Source of the DNA: Nonomuraea spiralis
GTDB lineage: Bacteria; Actinomycetota; Actinomycetes; Streptosporangiales; Streptosporangiaceae
Direction: 5' to 3'
DNA length: 64,000 nt
NCBI RefSeq assembly: GCF_014648435.1
Contig: NZ_BMRC01000004.1
Coordinates: 496,001-560,000 of the forward strand
Shown: positions 1 to 7,244 of the stretch, piece by piece
How the letters are laid out: every line of letters starts with the position of its first letter
How positions within the stretch are numbered: the stretch's first letter is position 1
Made by a program: the position numbers and the translations under genes
Notes under the pieces: generated by a model
Told to the model about the DNA's origin: nothing
Databases searched by the model: none
What the model saw: the letters and a program-made list of their open reading frames with translations, nothing else

Positions 1-113
1 CGCAGGAGATGTGCCGCCTGTGGTTCGCCGGGGCGCACACCCCGACCGAGGAGGAGATCAAGGGTCTGGGCGAGGCGGCCTGGCAGAGCCTCCGCCAGCG
101 CGGGGAGCAATGA
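1..113 (+). CDS. C-terminal fragment of an unidentified protein
   Basis: The window opens inside a plus-strand reading frame that ends with TGA at 111-113. The 36 visible codons have strong G/C third positions and give a helical C-terminus (about ...LWFAGAHTPTEEEIKGL...). The pattern of a LW motif followed by an acidic helix and a final AAW-x-x-LR helix resembles the tail of TetR-type regulators, but this is only a guess. The 33-bp gap to the next start suggests possible co-transcription with the downstream dehydrogenase gene. Confidence 0.45.
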   Translation, partial: QEMCRLWFAGAHTPTEEEIKGLGEAAWQSLRQRGEQ

Positions 114-146
114 TCTGAGCACCGTCTGTGGTGTTATTGTCCAAAT

Positions 147-1124
147 GTGAGAAGACCTCGGGCTCTGGTACTGCCCGACCTGCCGGAGAGCGCGCTCGCC
201 CGCCTGGGCGAGGTCGCCGACGTGGCCGAGGCTCCTCCGCGGCCCAGCGTCGGCTTCACCGACGAGCAACTCGCCGACCTGGTCATCGAGACCGGCGCGA
301 ACGTGCTCATCACCGACGGCGACCAGGTTCGCACCTCGGTTCTCGCACTGCACATCGACATCGTGGCCAGCCTGGGCGTCCCCACCGGCGTCGATCTGCG
401 GCTGGCCGCCGAACGCGGGGTCACCGTCCTGCACGCCCGTGACCGCGACCCCGACGCGGTGGCCGAGCTGACGCTCGCGCTGCTGTTCGCGGTCAGCAGG
501 AACATCGTCACGGCCGACCGCGAGGTACGCAGGGGCCGTGCCAACCGTGGCAGGGTGCCGCCCGCCCAGCGCCACCGCGGCAGGCGGCTCACCGGGCGTA
601 CGCTCGGCATCGTGGGCCTCGGCCGGGTCGGCAGGGCCATGCGCTGGCGCTGCCAGGGGCTCGGCATGCGGGTGGTCACCTGCGACCCGTACGTCCCCGA
701 GGCCACGCACACCCTGCCCGCGCTGCTGGCCGAGGCCGACGTGGTGTCGCTGCACGTGCCGCTGACCCAGGACACGAGGGGTTTCTTCGGCTACAGCGAG
801 TTCGGCGCGATGCGCCAGGGGGCGATCTACCTCAACACCTCACGCGGCGCCCTGCACGACCTGACCGCCCTGGTGGACGCGCTGCGGCAGGGTCAGGTCG
901 GCGGCGCGGGGCTCGACCACTTCGAGGGCGAATGGCTCGACCCCGCCCATCCGCTCACCAGGTTGCCGAACGTGGTGCTGACCCCGCGTCTGGGCGAGGC
1001 CACGGGGGAGAGCCTGGAGGAACTGGCGGAGACGCTGGTGGAGGACATCGCCCGGCTGCTGCGGGGTGAGCCGCCCGCGCACGCGTACGCGCCGGTCAGG
1101 CCGGTTGCCGGATCCGCGTCCTGA
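147..1124 (+). CDS. D-2-hydroxyacid dehydrogenase family protein, catalytic His replaced
   Basis: A 325-residue protein of the NAD-dependent D-isomer-specific 2-hydroxyacid dehydrogenase family (phosphoglycerate dehydrogenase-like), which normally interconverts 2-keto acids and D-2-hydroxy acids in the cytoplasm. Visible: the Rossmann motif GLGRVGRA near residue 155, the NTSRG segment with the substrate-binding Arg, the FEGEWL segment with the acidic partner, and the segment LPNVVLTPRLGEAT. In the family the last motif reads TPHIGGAT and its His is the proton donor; here it is Arg (codon 986-988). The start is GTG at 147. Its last 29 bases overlap the convergent zinc-ribbon gene. Family membership is secure; activity as a normal dehydrogenase is doubtful. 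Confidence 0.85.
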   Translation: MRRPRALVLPDLPESALARLGEVADVAEAPPRPSVGFTDEQLADLVIETGANVLITDGDQVRTSVLALHIDIVASLGVPTGVDLRLAAERGVTVLHARDRDPDAVAELTLALLFAVSRNIVTADREVRRGRANRGRVPPAQRHRGRRLTGRTLGIVGLGRVGRAMRWRCQGLGMRVVTCDPYVPEATHTLPALLAEADVVSLHVPLTQDTRGFFGYSEFGAMRQGAIYLNTSRGALHDLTALVDALRQGQVGGAGLDHFEGEWLDPAHPLTRLPNVVLTPRLGEATGESLEELAETLVEDIARLLRGEPPAHAYAPVRPVAGSAS

Positions 1125-1398
1125 CCTGCCACCTGGCGCGGTCGAGGGAGATGTCCAGCCGCAGGTCGCCGCGCTGCCTGCGCAGACCGGGCACGCGCAG
1201 CCGGTCGTGCACGTCGAACCTGCCCCGCGAGGGATAGCCGAAGCCCAGCTCGCCGGGCAGCACCCGCAGGTCGTCGCGGTTGCCGCAGCGCGGGCAGGTC
1301 CAGGAGACCAGGTCGAGGCCCCGGTTGTAGTCGGAGCAGGCGTTGAAGTACTCATCGGGCCCGAATCGCGACTCGCAGGCCAAGCAGGGGATCAGCAT
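1096..1398 (-). CDS. Small CxxC zinc-ribbon hypothetical protein
   Basis: A 100-residue protein starting at the ATG at 1398, preceded on the minus strand by GAGGAGCG at a good ribosome-binding distance; the reading frame continues further upstream, but the ribosome-binding site supports this start. It has two knuckles, CLACESRF near the N-terminus and CPRCGN about 30 residues later, which would bind one zinc ion as in rubredoxin-like or zinc-ribbon proteins. The rest is basic and unrecognised. Its 3' end overlaps the convergent dehydrogenase gene by 29 bases. Function unknown; nucleic-acid or protein binding is the usual role of such folds. Confidence 0.65.
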   Translation of the reverse strand: MLIPCLACESRFGPDEYFNACSDYNRGLDLVSWTCPRCGNRDDLRVLPGELGFGYPSRGRFDVHDRLRVPGLRRQRGDLRLDISLDRARWQVRTRIRQPA

Positions 1399-1529
1399 GG
1401 GTGCGCTCCTCGGTGCGGCGTCTTGCACCCTAAGAGATACCGCCCCCCACTTGTCCGTGGCTTGCAGAACACTTGGGCGCGTAAGTAACAGTATGAGCAC
1501 TGTCGGTGTCTGGTGAAAGGATGGTGTCC

Positions 1530-2933
1530 GTGGAACGACTGCGCCATCACCTCCTGGAATCCGGCTACACGATCGACGGCGTCCGCGACCGGCTCGGCGC
1601 CATGGCGGCCTCGGCCCTGGCGCGGGAGGAGCTGGTCCCGACCCTGCGGGCGACCGCCGACGGCGACCCGCTGGCCACGCTGATCAGGCTCTGGTGGCTG
1701 GGCGTGCCGGTCCCGGCCAAGTCCGTGCCCGCCGAGGTCCTGGAGTCGGGCCTGGTGTCGGCCGACGGTGATCAGATCAGGGCGACCGTGCACCTCCAGC
1801 CGTGGGAGACCGGCGGCTACGTGGTCTCCGACCGCAAGGTGCGGCCCGGCGACCCGGCGCTGCGGCCCGACCACGTCGTCGGCGCGGGCGGCGCCTCGGC
1901 CAACCTGGCCCAGCTCGCCACGAGCCGCGCCGTGCCGCGCGCGCTCGACCTCGGCACGGGCTGCGGCGTCCAGGTGCTCCACCTGGCCGGCCGGGCCGAG
2001 CAGATCGTGGCGACCGACCTCAATCCGCGTGCTGTCGAGCTGGCCCGGCTGAGCTGGGAGTTGTCCGGCGTCACGGGTGTCGACGCGCGGGTGGGGTCGA
2101 TGTTCGAGCCCGTCGAGCACGAGCTGTTCGACCTGGTCGTCAGCAACCCGCCGTTCGTCATCGCGCCCGGGGCCGAGCGCACGCTGACGTACCGGGAGTC
2201 GGGCGGCGACGGTGACGACTTCTGCCGCGACCTTGTCCGCCGTACCCCGCGTCACCTCGCGCCCGACGGCCAGGCCCACTTCCTGGCCAACTGGCTGCAC
2301 GTCGAGGGCGAGGACTGGCACGACCGGGTCGGCGGCTGGCTGCGCGAGACCGGCTGCGACGCCTGGGTGGTCCAGCGGGACGTCCAGGACCCGGCCGAGT
2401 ACGTCGAGCTGTGGCTCAGGGACGCCGCCGAGCAGGGCACCAAGGGCTACACCGACCATTACGACCGCTGGCTGGCCTGGTTCGACGAGCGCAAGGTCGA
2501 GGGGATCGGCTTCGGCTGGATCACCATGCGCAACTCGGGCACGCTCGACCCGGTCGTACGCGTCGAACACCTCTCCCACCAGGTGGTCCTCCCGGTCGGC
2601 GACTACGTCGACGACGTGCTCGACTCGATCGCCGCCGCCCATCGGGCCGCCGACCTCGACGCGGCGCTGTTGCGTACCGCCGAAGGGCTGCTCGACGAGC
2701 GCGTCGGCCTGCCCGGCGCGGAGGACCCGATCCGCATCGTGCTGCGTCAGACGCAGGGGCTGCGGCGCAGCAGGGAGGTCGGCACGGTCGAGGCCGCGCT
2801 GGCCGGCGTGTGCGACGGCGAGCTGGCGCTCGGGCCGCTGCTCAACGTGATCGCCGAGCTGGTCGGCGACGGCGAGATCCCCAACGCCGACGCGGTCAGG
2901 CCCCTCATCGCCGAGGGCTTTTTCCTGCTTTGA
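1530..2933 (+). CDS. Class I SAM-dependent methyltransferase (NPPF type)
   Basis: About 467 residues. The N-terminal third is a helical domain ending in a WETGGYVVSDRKV segment. The Rossmann methyltransferase core follows, with motif I ALDLGTGCGVQ and the motif VVSNPPFV, which is the N-methyltransferase signature seen in HemK/PrmC and in rRNA guanine or adenine methylases. The acceptor is therefore probably a planar nitrogen on a protein Gln, RNA or DNA base. A long C-terminal extension without recognisable motifs follows. GTG codons at 1506, 1524 and 1530 and ATG at 1521 are all in frame; GAAAGGA at 1515-1521 best fits the GTG at 1530. The stop codon lies inside a regulatory repeat array. 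Confidence 0.8.
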   Translation: MERLRHHLLESGYTIDGVRDRLGAMAASALAREELVPTLRATADGDPLATLIRLWWLGVPVPAKSVPAEVLESGLVSADGDQIRATVHLQPWETGGYVVSDRKVRPGDPALRPDHVVGAGGASANLAQLATSRAVPRALDLGTGCGVQVLHLAGRAEQIVATDLNPRAVELARLSWELSGVTGVDARVGSMFEPVEHELFDLVVSNPPFVIAPGAERTLTYRESGGDGDDFCRDLVRRTPRHLAPDGQAHFLANWLHVEGEDWHDRVGGWLRETGCDAWVVQRDVQDPAEYVELWLRDAAEQGTKGYTDHYDRWLAWFDERKVEGIGFGWITMRNSGTLDPVVRVEHLSHQVVLPVGDYVDDVLDSIAAAHRAADLDAALLRTAEGLLDERVGLPGAEDPIRIVLRQTQGLRRSREVGTVEAALAGVCDGELALGPLLNVIAELVGDGEIPNADAVRPLIAEGFFLL

Positions 2934-2972
2934 TTCGCCGTTGATCCGACGTTGACCCCCTGGGTGGAGGCT
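2930..2972 (+). promoter_or_regulatory. Array of three 11-bp-spaced heptads with a conserved promoter-like tail
   Basis: Three related heptads, TTGATTC, TTGATCC and TTGACCC, start at 2930, 2941 and 2952, exactly one helical turn (11 bp) apart. SARP-family regulators bind direct heptad repeats with this spacing. Eight bases after the last TTGACC comes TGGAGGCT (2965-2972); the matching array at 6281-6343 has TGGATGCT at the same distance, so the tail may be a -10 region. The array overlaps the methyltransferase stop codon and points rightward into about 220 bases in which I see no convincing gene. Confidence 0.6.
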
Positions 2973-3189
2973 TCTGACCGAGGCACGGGCCTGGGGGGTT
3001 CGAAGGCCCGGTGCCGAGTCCGGCCGGTCGTCTGTGTGAGGCGGCTAGCCGCTACGCGAAGCATCCGGATGACCGGGCCCCCTGGCGACGCGTGGCGGTC
3101 AGGATGACCGGCCGGGCTGCCATCGGCATTGACGAAGGACAGCCTTGATCAACCATGTGTGGATGACACGTCTGGACGACGAGCTGTAC

Positions 3190-6100
3190 TCAGGACTCGA
3201 CGACGGACTCCTCGACGGCGAAGCCGTCGAGCAGCAGCTTCAGGTCGCCGGCCTCGGGGGCGCCGAGCCTGGTGAAGATGTCGAAGGCCTGCCTGAGACA
3301 GTCGAGGCTCCGCGCGGCGCTGCCCAGCCCGCGTAGGGCCCGGCCGAGCACGGCGAGCGAGAGCGCCTCCCCGTAGGGGTGGCCGATCTCGCGGGAGACC
3401 ACGAGTGCCTGCTCGGCGTGGCGTACGGCGTCGGGGTAGCGCGCGGCGGCGATGAACGTCTCGGCCAGCCGGGAGCACACACGCTGCTCCCAGACCCGCT
3501 GCTTGCTGGAGCGGAAGAAGGCCAGGCACTCGGCGTGGTGGTGCACCGCCTCGGTGAGCCGGCCGACCCGGCTGAGCACGATGCCCAGGTGGTAGCGGGC
3601 GCGGGCGGTGCCGGCGCCGCTGCCGATCTCGGTGAAGATGGCCAGGCCCTTCTCCGCCGCGGCGATGGCGTCCTCGGCGTGGCCGAGGCCCAGGTGGTCG
3701 CGGGCCGAGTAGCTGAGCACCAGGGCCTCGCCGGCGGGGACGCCGTTCTCGCGGTAGTAGCGGGAGGCGGCGTCGAACAGGGCCAGGGCCTCGGTGTGGC
3801 GGCGCTGGCGGCCGACGACGACGGCCAGCGCGTTGAGCACCTCGCCGGTGACGATCTTCTCGCGGCGGGACTCGGACAGCTCGTACACGCGGCGGAAGTG
3901 GGTCTCGGACTCGGCGAGCTGGTTGCTCGCGAACAACACCCGGCCGAGGACGTACCGCGAGCGCAGCTCGCTCGCCTCGTCGCCGAGGCTCAGCGCGGCG
4001 GCCAGCACGGCGCGGGTGCCGTGGTCGAACTCGCGGGTGTGGGTACCGGCCTCCAGCAGCGGTTCCATGGCCACCAGCATGTCGGCGGCGGGCAGGAGCT
4101 GCTCCCCGGTGGGGGAGGCGGTCGCGGCCTGGTTGATGGCCGCGAACAGCGAGTCGCCCTCGGAGATCAGCCAGGCCACGGCCTCGTCGACGGAGGTGAA
4201 GGTGAGTCCGGCGCCGACCACGACGAGGTTGTCGGGGATCATGCTGCCCTCGTAGGCCAGCCGGTGGGCGGACTGGGACGAGGACAGGTAGAAACCGAGC
4301 AGCCGGCGCAGCGCCAGCGTCTTGTCCTCGGGCCGCTCGGTCCGGTCGAGGGTACGCCGGGCGAACAGCCTGAGCAGGCCGTGGAAGCGGTAGCGGCCCG
4401 GCGCGGTGGCCTCCAGCAGGCTCATGTCGACCAGCGACTCCAGCAGCTCCTCGGCCTCGAACGCGCTCATCGCCAGCACGGCGGCGGCGGCCCCGATCGA
4501 GATGTCGGGGCCCTTCGGCAGGGACAGCAGACGGAACGCGCGGGCCTGGGCGGGTTCGAGCTGCCCGTAGCCGAGCGCGAACGTGGCCTCGACGGCCAGG
4601 TTGCCCACGCGCAGTTCGTCGAGGCGGCGCTGCTCGTCGGCCAGCCTGGGCGCGAGGGAGGCGACCGTCCAGGAGGGGCGGGCGGCCAGCCGCGCGGCCA
4701 GGATCCGTACGGCCAGCGGCAGGAAACCGCAGGCGGCGACCACGTCCATGGCCGCGCTGCGCTCGGCCGCCACCCGCTCGGGCCCGGCCACCGAGGCGAA
4801 CAGCGACAGCGCCTCGTCCGGTTCCATGACGTCGAGGTCGATGAGCCGGGCCGCAGGCAGGTCGGCCAGCTTGGCCCGGCTGGTGACGATCGTCGCGCAG
4901 CCCGGCGAGCCCGGCAGCAGCGGGCTGACCTGGTCGGCGTCGCGGGCGTTGTCGAGCAGCACGAGGATGCGGCGGTCGGCCAGCAGCGAACGGTAGAGCG
5001 CCGAACGTTCGGCCAGGCCGTCGGGGATGACGTCGGGCGGGATGCCGAGCGCGCGCAGGAAGCCGCCGAGCGCCGACTCGGGAGCGGTCACCTCGTCGGC
5101 GTAGCCGCGCAGGTCGGCGTAGAGCTGGCCGTCGGGGAACAGGTCGTCGGCCGCGTGCGCCACGTGGACGGCCAGCGCGGTCTTGCCGACGCCGCCGATG
5201 CCGCAGAGCGCCACCACCGGCACGCCCTCGGCCGACGACTGCGAGGCCAGCAGGGTACGGATCCGGACGGCCACCTCCCGGCGCCCGGTGAAGTCGTTCA
5301 CCGCGGCGGGGAGCTGGGCGGGCCGCGGCAGTTCGAGCGCCGGCGGCTCTTCCTCGGCCTCGGGCTCGTCGGCGGCCGGCTCGGCGAGGACGGCCGGGAC
5401 GGGCGCGGGAGGCGCGAGGGTGAGGGCCGGGTCGGCGGCCAGGATGCGCTGGTGCAGCGTGGTCAGCTCGCTGCCGGGCTCGATGCCGAGCTCGTCGATC
5501 AGCGCCTCGCGGGTCTCGGTGAACACGTTGAGGGCGTCGCCCTGACGTCCGCACCGGTAGTAGGCCAGCATGAGCTGGGCGCGCAGGCGTTCGCGCAGCG
5601 GGTGCTCGGCGGTGAGCGCGATCAGCTCGGACACGACCGCGGCGTGCTCGCCCAGCTCCAGGTCCAGGTCCAGGAGCGTCTCGATGACGCTGACGCGGCG
5701 CTCGGCCAGCCGGTCGCGCTGGTGCTCGGCGTACGGGCCGACGGCTCCGGCCAGCGGCTCGCCCTCGAACAGGGTCAGCGCGGCCCGCATGCCCTCGGCG
5801 GCGTCCGCCGGCCGGCCGGACTTGCGCGCGGCCTCGGCCTCGGCGATCACGCGTTCGAAGCGGGTCAGGTCGAGCGCGTCCTGCGGCAGGCGCAGCGCGT
5901 ATCCCCGGCCGATGGAGGTGAGCAGTTCGGGACGGGAGCGGGCGGGCCTGTCGGGTTCGAGGACCGTGCGCAGGCGGGAGACGTAGGTGCGCAGCGCGCC
6001 CAGGGCCCGCGGCGGGGCTTCCTCGCCCCACACGGCGTCGATCATCTCGGCCGGTGTGACCGCCCGGCCCTCCCGCAGGAGCAGCATGCCGAGGATGGAG

Positions 6101-6204
6101 CGTTGCAGGGGAGTGCCAAGGTCGAGTTCCTGCCCCTCGCGCCACGCGCGGACGGGACCGAGCACGGCGAACCGCAGCCCGCTCTCAACGCTCTGACCAG
6201 CCAT
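3190..6204 (-). CDS. AfsR/SARP-family regulator: BTAD, NB-ARC and TPR domains
   Basis: A 1004-residue regulator of the AfsR type. An N-terminal OmpR-like winged helix (LRFAVLGPVRAWREG onward) and a bacterial transcriptional activation domain occupy about residues 1-260, ending at the typical LIDELGIEPGSEL motif. A proline/glutamate-rich linker (GRREVAV at its end) leads to an NB-ARC ATPase with P-loop GIGGVGKTA near residue 335 and Walker B ILVLLDNARDAD. TPR repeats fill about 700-1004. Such proteins activate secondary-metabolite genes from heptad repeats, with the ATPase/TPR part as sensor. The ATG at 6204 is chosen because AGGAGA lies eight bases upstream; an in-frame ATG at 6243 lacks one. 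Heptad arrays flank the gene on both sides, suggesting self-control. Confidence 0.92.
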   Translation of the reverse strand: MAGQSVESGLRFAVLGPVRAWREGQELDLGTPLQRSILGMLLLREGRAVTPAEMIDAVWGEEAPPRALGALRTYVSRLRTVLEPDRPARSRPELLTSIGRGYALRLPQDALDLTRFERVIAEAEAARKSGRPADAAEGMRAALTLFEGEPLAGAVGPYAEHQRDRLAERRVSVIETLLDLDLELGEHAAVVSELIALTAEHPLRERLRAQLMLAYYRCGRQGDALNVFTETREALIDELGIEPGSELTTLHQRILAADPALTLAPPAPVPAVLAEPAADEPEAEEEPPALELPRPAQLPAAVNDFTGRREVAVRIRTLLASQSSAEGVPVVALCGIGGVGKTALAVHVAHAADDLFPDGQLYADLRGYADEVTAPESALGGFLRALGIPPDVIPDGLAERSALYRSLLADRRILVLLDNARDADQVSPLLPGSPGCATIVTSRAKLADLPAARLIDLDVMEPDEALSLFASVAGPERVAAERSAAMDVVAACGFLPLAVRILAARLAARPSWTVASLAPRLADEQRRLDELRVGNLAVEATFALGYGQLEPAQARAFRLLSLPKGPDISIGAAAAVLAMSAFEAEELLESLVDMSLLEATAPGRYRFHGLLRLFARRTLDRTERPEDKTLALRRLLGFYLSSSQSAHRLAYEGSMIPDNLVVVGAGLTFTSVDEAVAWLISEGDSLFAAINQAATASPTGEQLLPAADMLVAMEPLLEAGTHTREFDHGTRAVLAAALSLGDEASELRSRYVLGRVLFASNQLAESETHFRRVYELSESRREKIVTGEVLNALAVVVGRQRRHTEALALFDAASRYYRENGVPAGEALVLSYSARDHLGLGHAEDAIAAAEKGLAIFTEIGSGAGTARARYHLGIVLSRVGRLTEAVHHHAECLAFFRSSKQRVWEQRVCSRLAETFIAAARYPDAVRHAEQALVVSREIGHPYGEALSLAVLGRALRGLGSAARSLDCLRQAFDIFTRLGAPEAGDLKLLLDGFAVEESVVES

Positions 6205-6280
6205 GCCGTCTGTCTCCTGGGCAATGGAACGATTTGTGTCCAAATGATAGATCCAGCACTGCTCACCACCTAGAGATGGG

Positions 6281-6343
6281 CTGATCCACGGATGACCCGT
6301 TGATCCGCCTTTGATCCGGTGTTGACCGTGCCCCTGGATGCTG
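6281..6343 (+). promoter_or_regulatory. Array of five TTGATCC-type heptads upstream of the SARP gene
   Basis: Related heptads CTGATCC, ATGACCC, TTGATCC, TTGATCC and TTGACCG begin at 6281, 6292, 6300, 6311 and 6322, with spacings of 11, 8, 11 and 11 bp. This is the organisation bound by SARP regulators. Read rightward, TGGATGCT follows the last TTGACC at the same distance as TGGAGGCT in the 2930-2972 array. Read leftward, the repeats (GGATCAA) lie 80-125 bp upstream of the SARP start codon. I infer the binding site of the neighbouring regulator; which direction it drives is not settled. Confidence 0.65.
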
Positions 6344-6356
6344 AAGGTGGGTCAGA

Positions 6357-6387
6357 CATGACACTCCAAACACGGGGGCGTGTCATG
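6357..6387. promoter_or_regulatory. Perfect 8-bp inverted repeat CATGACAC/GTGTCATG
   Basis: CATGACAC at 6357-6364 and GTGTCATG at 6380-6387 form a perfect inverted repeat with a 15-base spacer. It sits just right of the heptad array and left of the GNAT gene terminator. It could be an operator or a weak hairpin; no regulator can be assigned. Confidence 0.35.
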
Positions 6388-6416
6388 CAGAGCCGATGGG
6401 GACGCCGAAAAATACA

Positions 6417-6445
6417 GGCCCCGCCCGAAAAGTATGGGCGGGGCC
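6417..6445 (-). terminator. Rho-independent terminator of the GNAT gene
   Basis: GGCCCCGCCC (6417-6426) pairs perfectly with GGGCGGGGCC (6436-6445) around a 9-base loop. On the minus strand the hairpin is followed by TGTATTTTT, giving a true T tract. It lies 14 bases past the stop of the minus-strand acetyltransferase gene. Confidence 0.8.
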
Positions 6446-6458
6446 GTTGCCGATGTTT

Positions 6459-7103
6459 CTACGCTGCCTCTACCAGTCCGAGCCGCATGGCCAGCCGTTC
6501 TCGGACGAGCGGCCATTCGGAGCTCAGGATCGAGTAGAAGGCCGTATCTCGGACCGTGTTGTCGGCGCCTCGGCTATCCGCTCGCCGCACCCCGTCGAAG
6601 TGTGCGCCGAGGGCCTCGATGGCGGCCCGGGATCGGACGTTCCTGACATCTGCCTTGAGTGTGATGCGGTGGACGTTCCAGGTCTCGAAGGCGAGTGAGA
6701 GCATGAGGAACTTGCTCTCCCGGTTGACGCCCGTGCCCTGGGCGCAGGCGCCCAGCCAGGTGTAACCGATGTCCGCCACGGACGGGATCTCGCCCACCGC
6801 ACCGCGTGTACCCGGAGGCCAGGGCATGGGGCCCTGCCAATACTCCAGGTGCATGAGACGGGTGGCACCGACCACGCGGTCGGTGTTCAGCCACCGGATG
6901 GCGAAGGGCAATGTGCGGCCCTCCGCCTGCTCAGCCAGTGCGGCCTCCACGTAGGAGACCATCTCGTCCCGGCCATCCGGGACGCGAGTGAAGGCGTAAG
7001 TCGCACGGTCTTCACTCGCCGCGGAGACGAGTTCGTCGATCGCCGCGAGGCTGAGAGGTTCCAGGCGCACGGAGCGCCCGGACAAGGTGACAAGAGCGGG
7101 CAT
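6459..7103 (-). CDS. GNAT family N-acetyltransferase (RimJ/RimL-like)
   Basis: About 214 residues of the GCN5-related N-acetyltransferase fold, which moves an acetyl group from acetyl-CoA to an amine. The order of segments fits the RimJ/RimL branch: SVRLEPLSL at the N-terminus, the central beta strands (FAIRWLNTDRVVGATRL), the DIGYTWLG strand, the acetyl-CoA loop region GTGVNRESKFLMLSLAFE, and the late motif NVRSRAAIEALGA that is very characteristic of this branch. Start is ATG 7103; a GTG two codons upstream (7109) is possible and neither has a strong ribosome-binding site. Substrate (ribosomal protein N-terminus, antibiotic or small amine) cannot be told. It ends at a strong terminator. Confidence 0.85.
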   Translation of the reverse strand: MPALVTLSGRSVRLEPLSLAAIDELVSAASEDRATYAFTRVPDGRDEMVSYVEAALAEQAEGRTLPFAIRWLNTDRVVGATRLMHLEYWQGPMPWPPGTRGAVGEIPSVADIGYTWLGACAQGTGVNRESKFLMLSLAFETWNVHRITLKADVRNVRSRAAIEALGAHFDGVRRADSRGADNTVRDTAFYSILSSEWPLVRERLAMRLGLVEAA

Positions 7104-7175
7104 GAGCACATGATGAGGCTCGCGCGGGGCGCGTGTAACCAGGCTCTCGAACCCATCTTTCCCGGGTTTCTGGAT

Positions 7176-7192
7176 CTGCGGTGTTTCCGCAG
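7176..7192. terminator. Short hairpin between aminotransferase and GNAT genes
   Basis: CTGCGG and CCGCAG form a perfect 6-bp stem around TGTTT in the 140-base gap after the minus-strand aminotransferase gene. There is no clear T tract, so it is only a weak terminator candidate. Confidence 0.25.
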
Positions 7193-7244
7193 GTCAGAGG
7201 GCTGATTTGATGGATGGTCAACCAGCTCTTGGGGAAAGATTCGC

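Noticed and set aside
2980..3060. Possible tRNA-like GGTTCGA T-loop sequence near 2998
   Set aside because: No acceptor or anticodon stem can be drawn around it.
3145..3336. Plus-strand 63-codon reading frame (MINHVWMTRLDDELYS...) at the SARP gene end
   Set aside because: It is mostly the complement of the regulator's last codons and has no ribosome-binding site; it is a shadow.
3379..6273. Very long plus-strand open frame opposite the SARP gene
   Set aside because: A normal effect of GC-rich codon bias; its product is low-complexity (Gly/Arg/Val/Leu-rich) with no family features, and the minus strand has clear domains.
6319..6537. Plus-strand frame downstream of the heptad array
   Set aside because: It runs through the GNAT terminator and its coding end and its sequence is Arg/Ser-rich; it could be a transcript but not a convincing protein gene.
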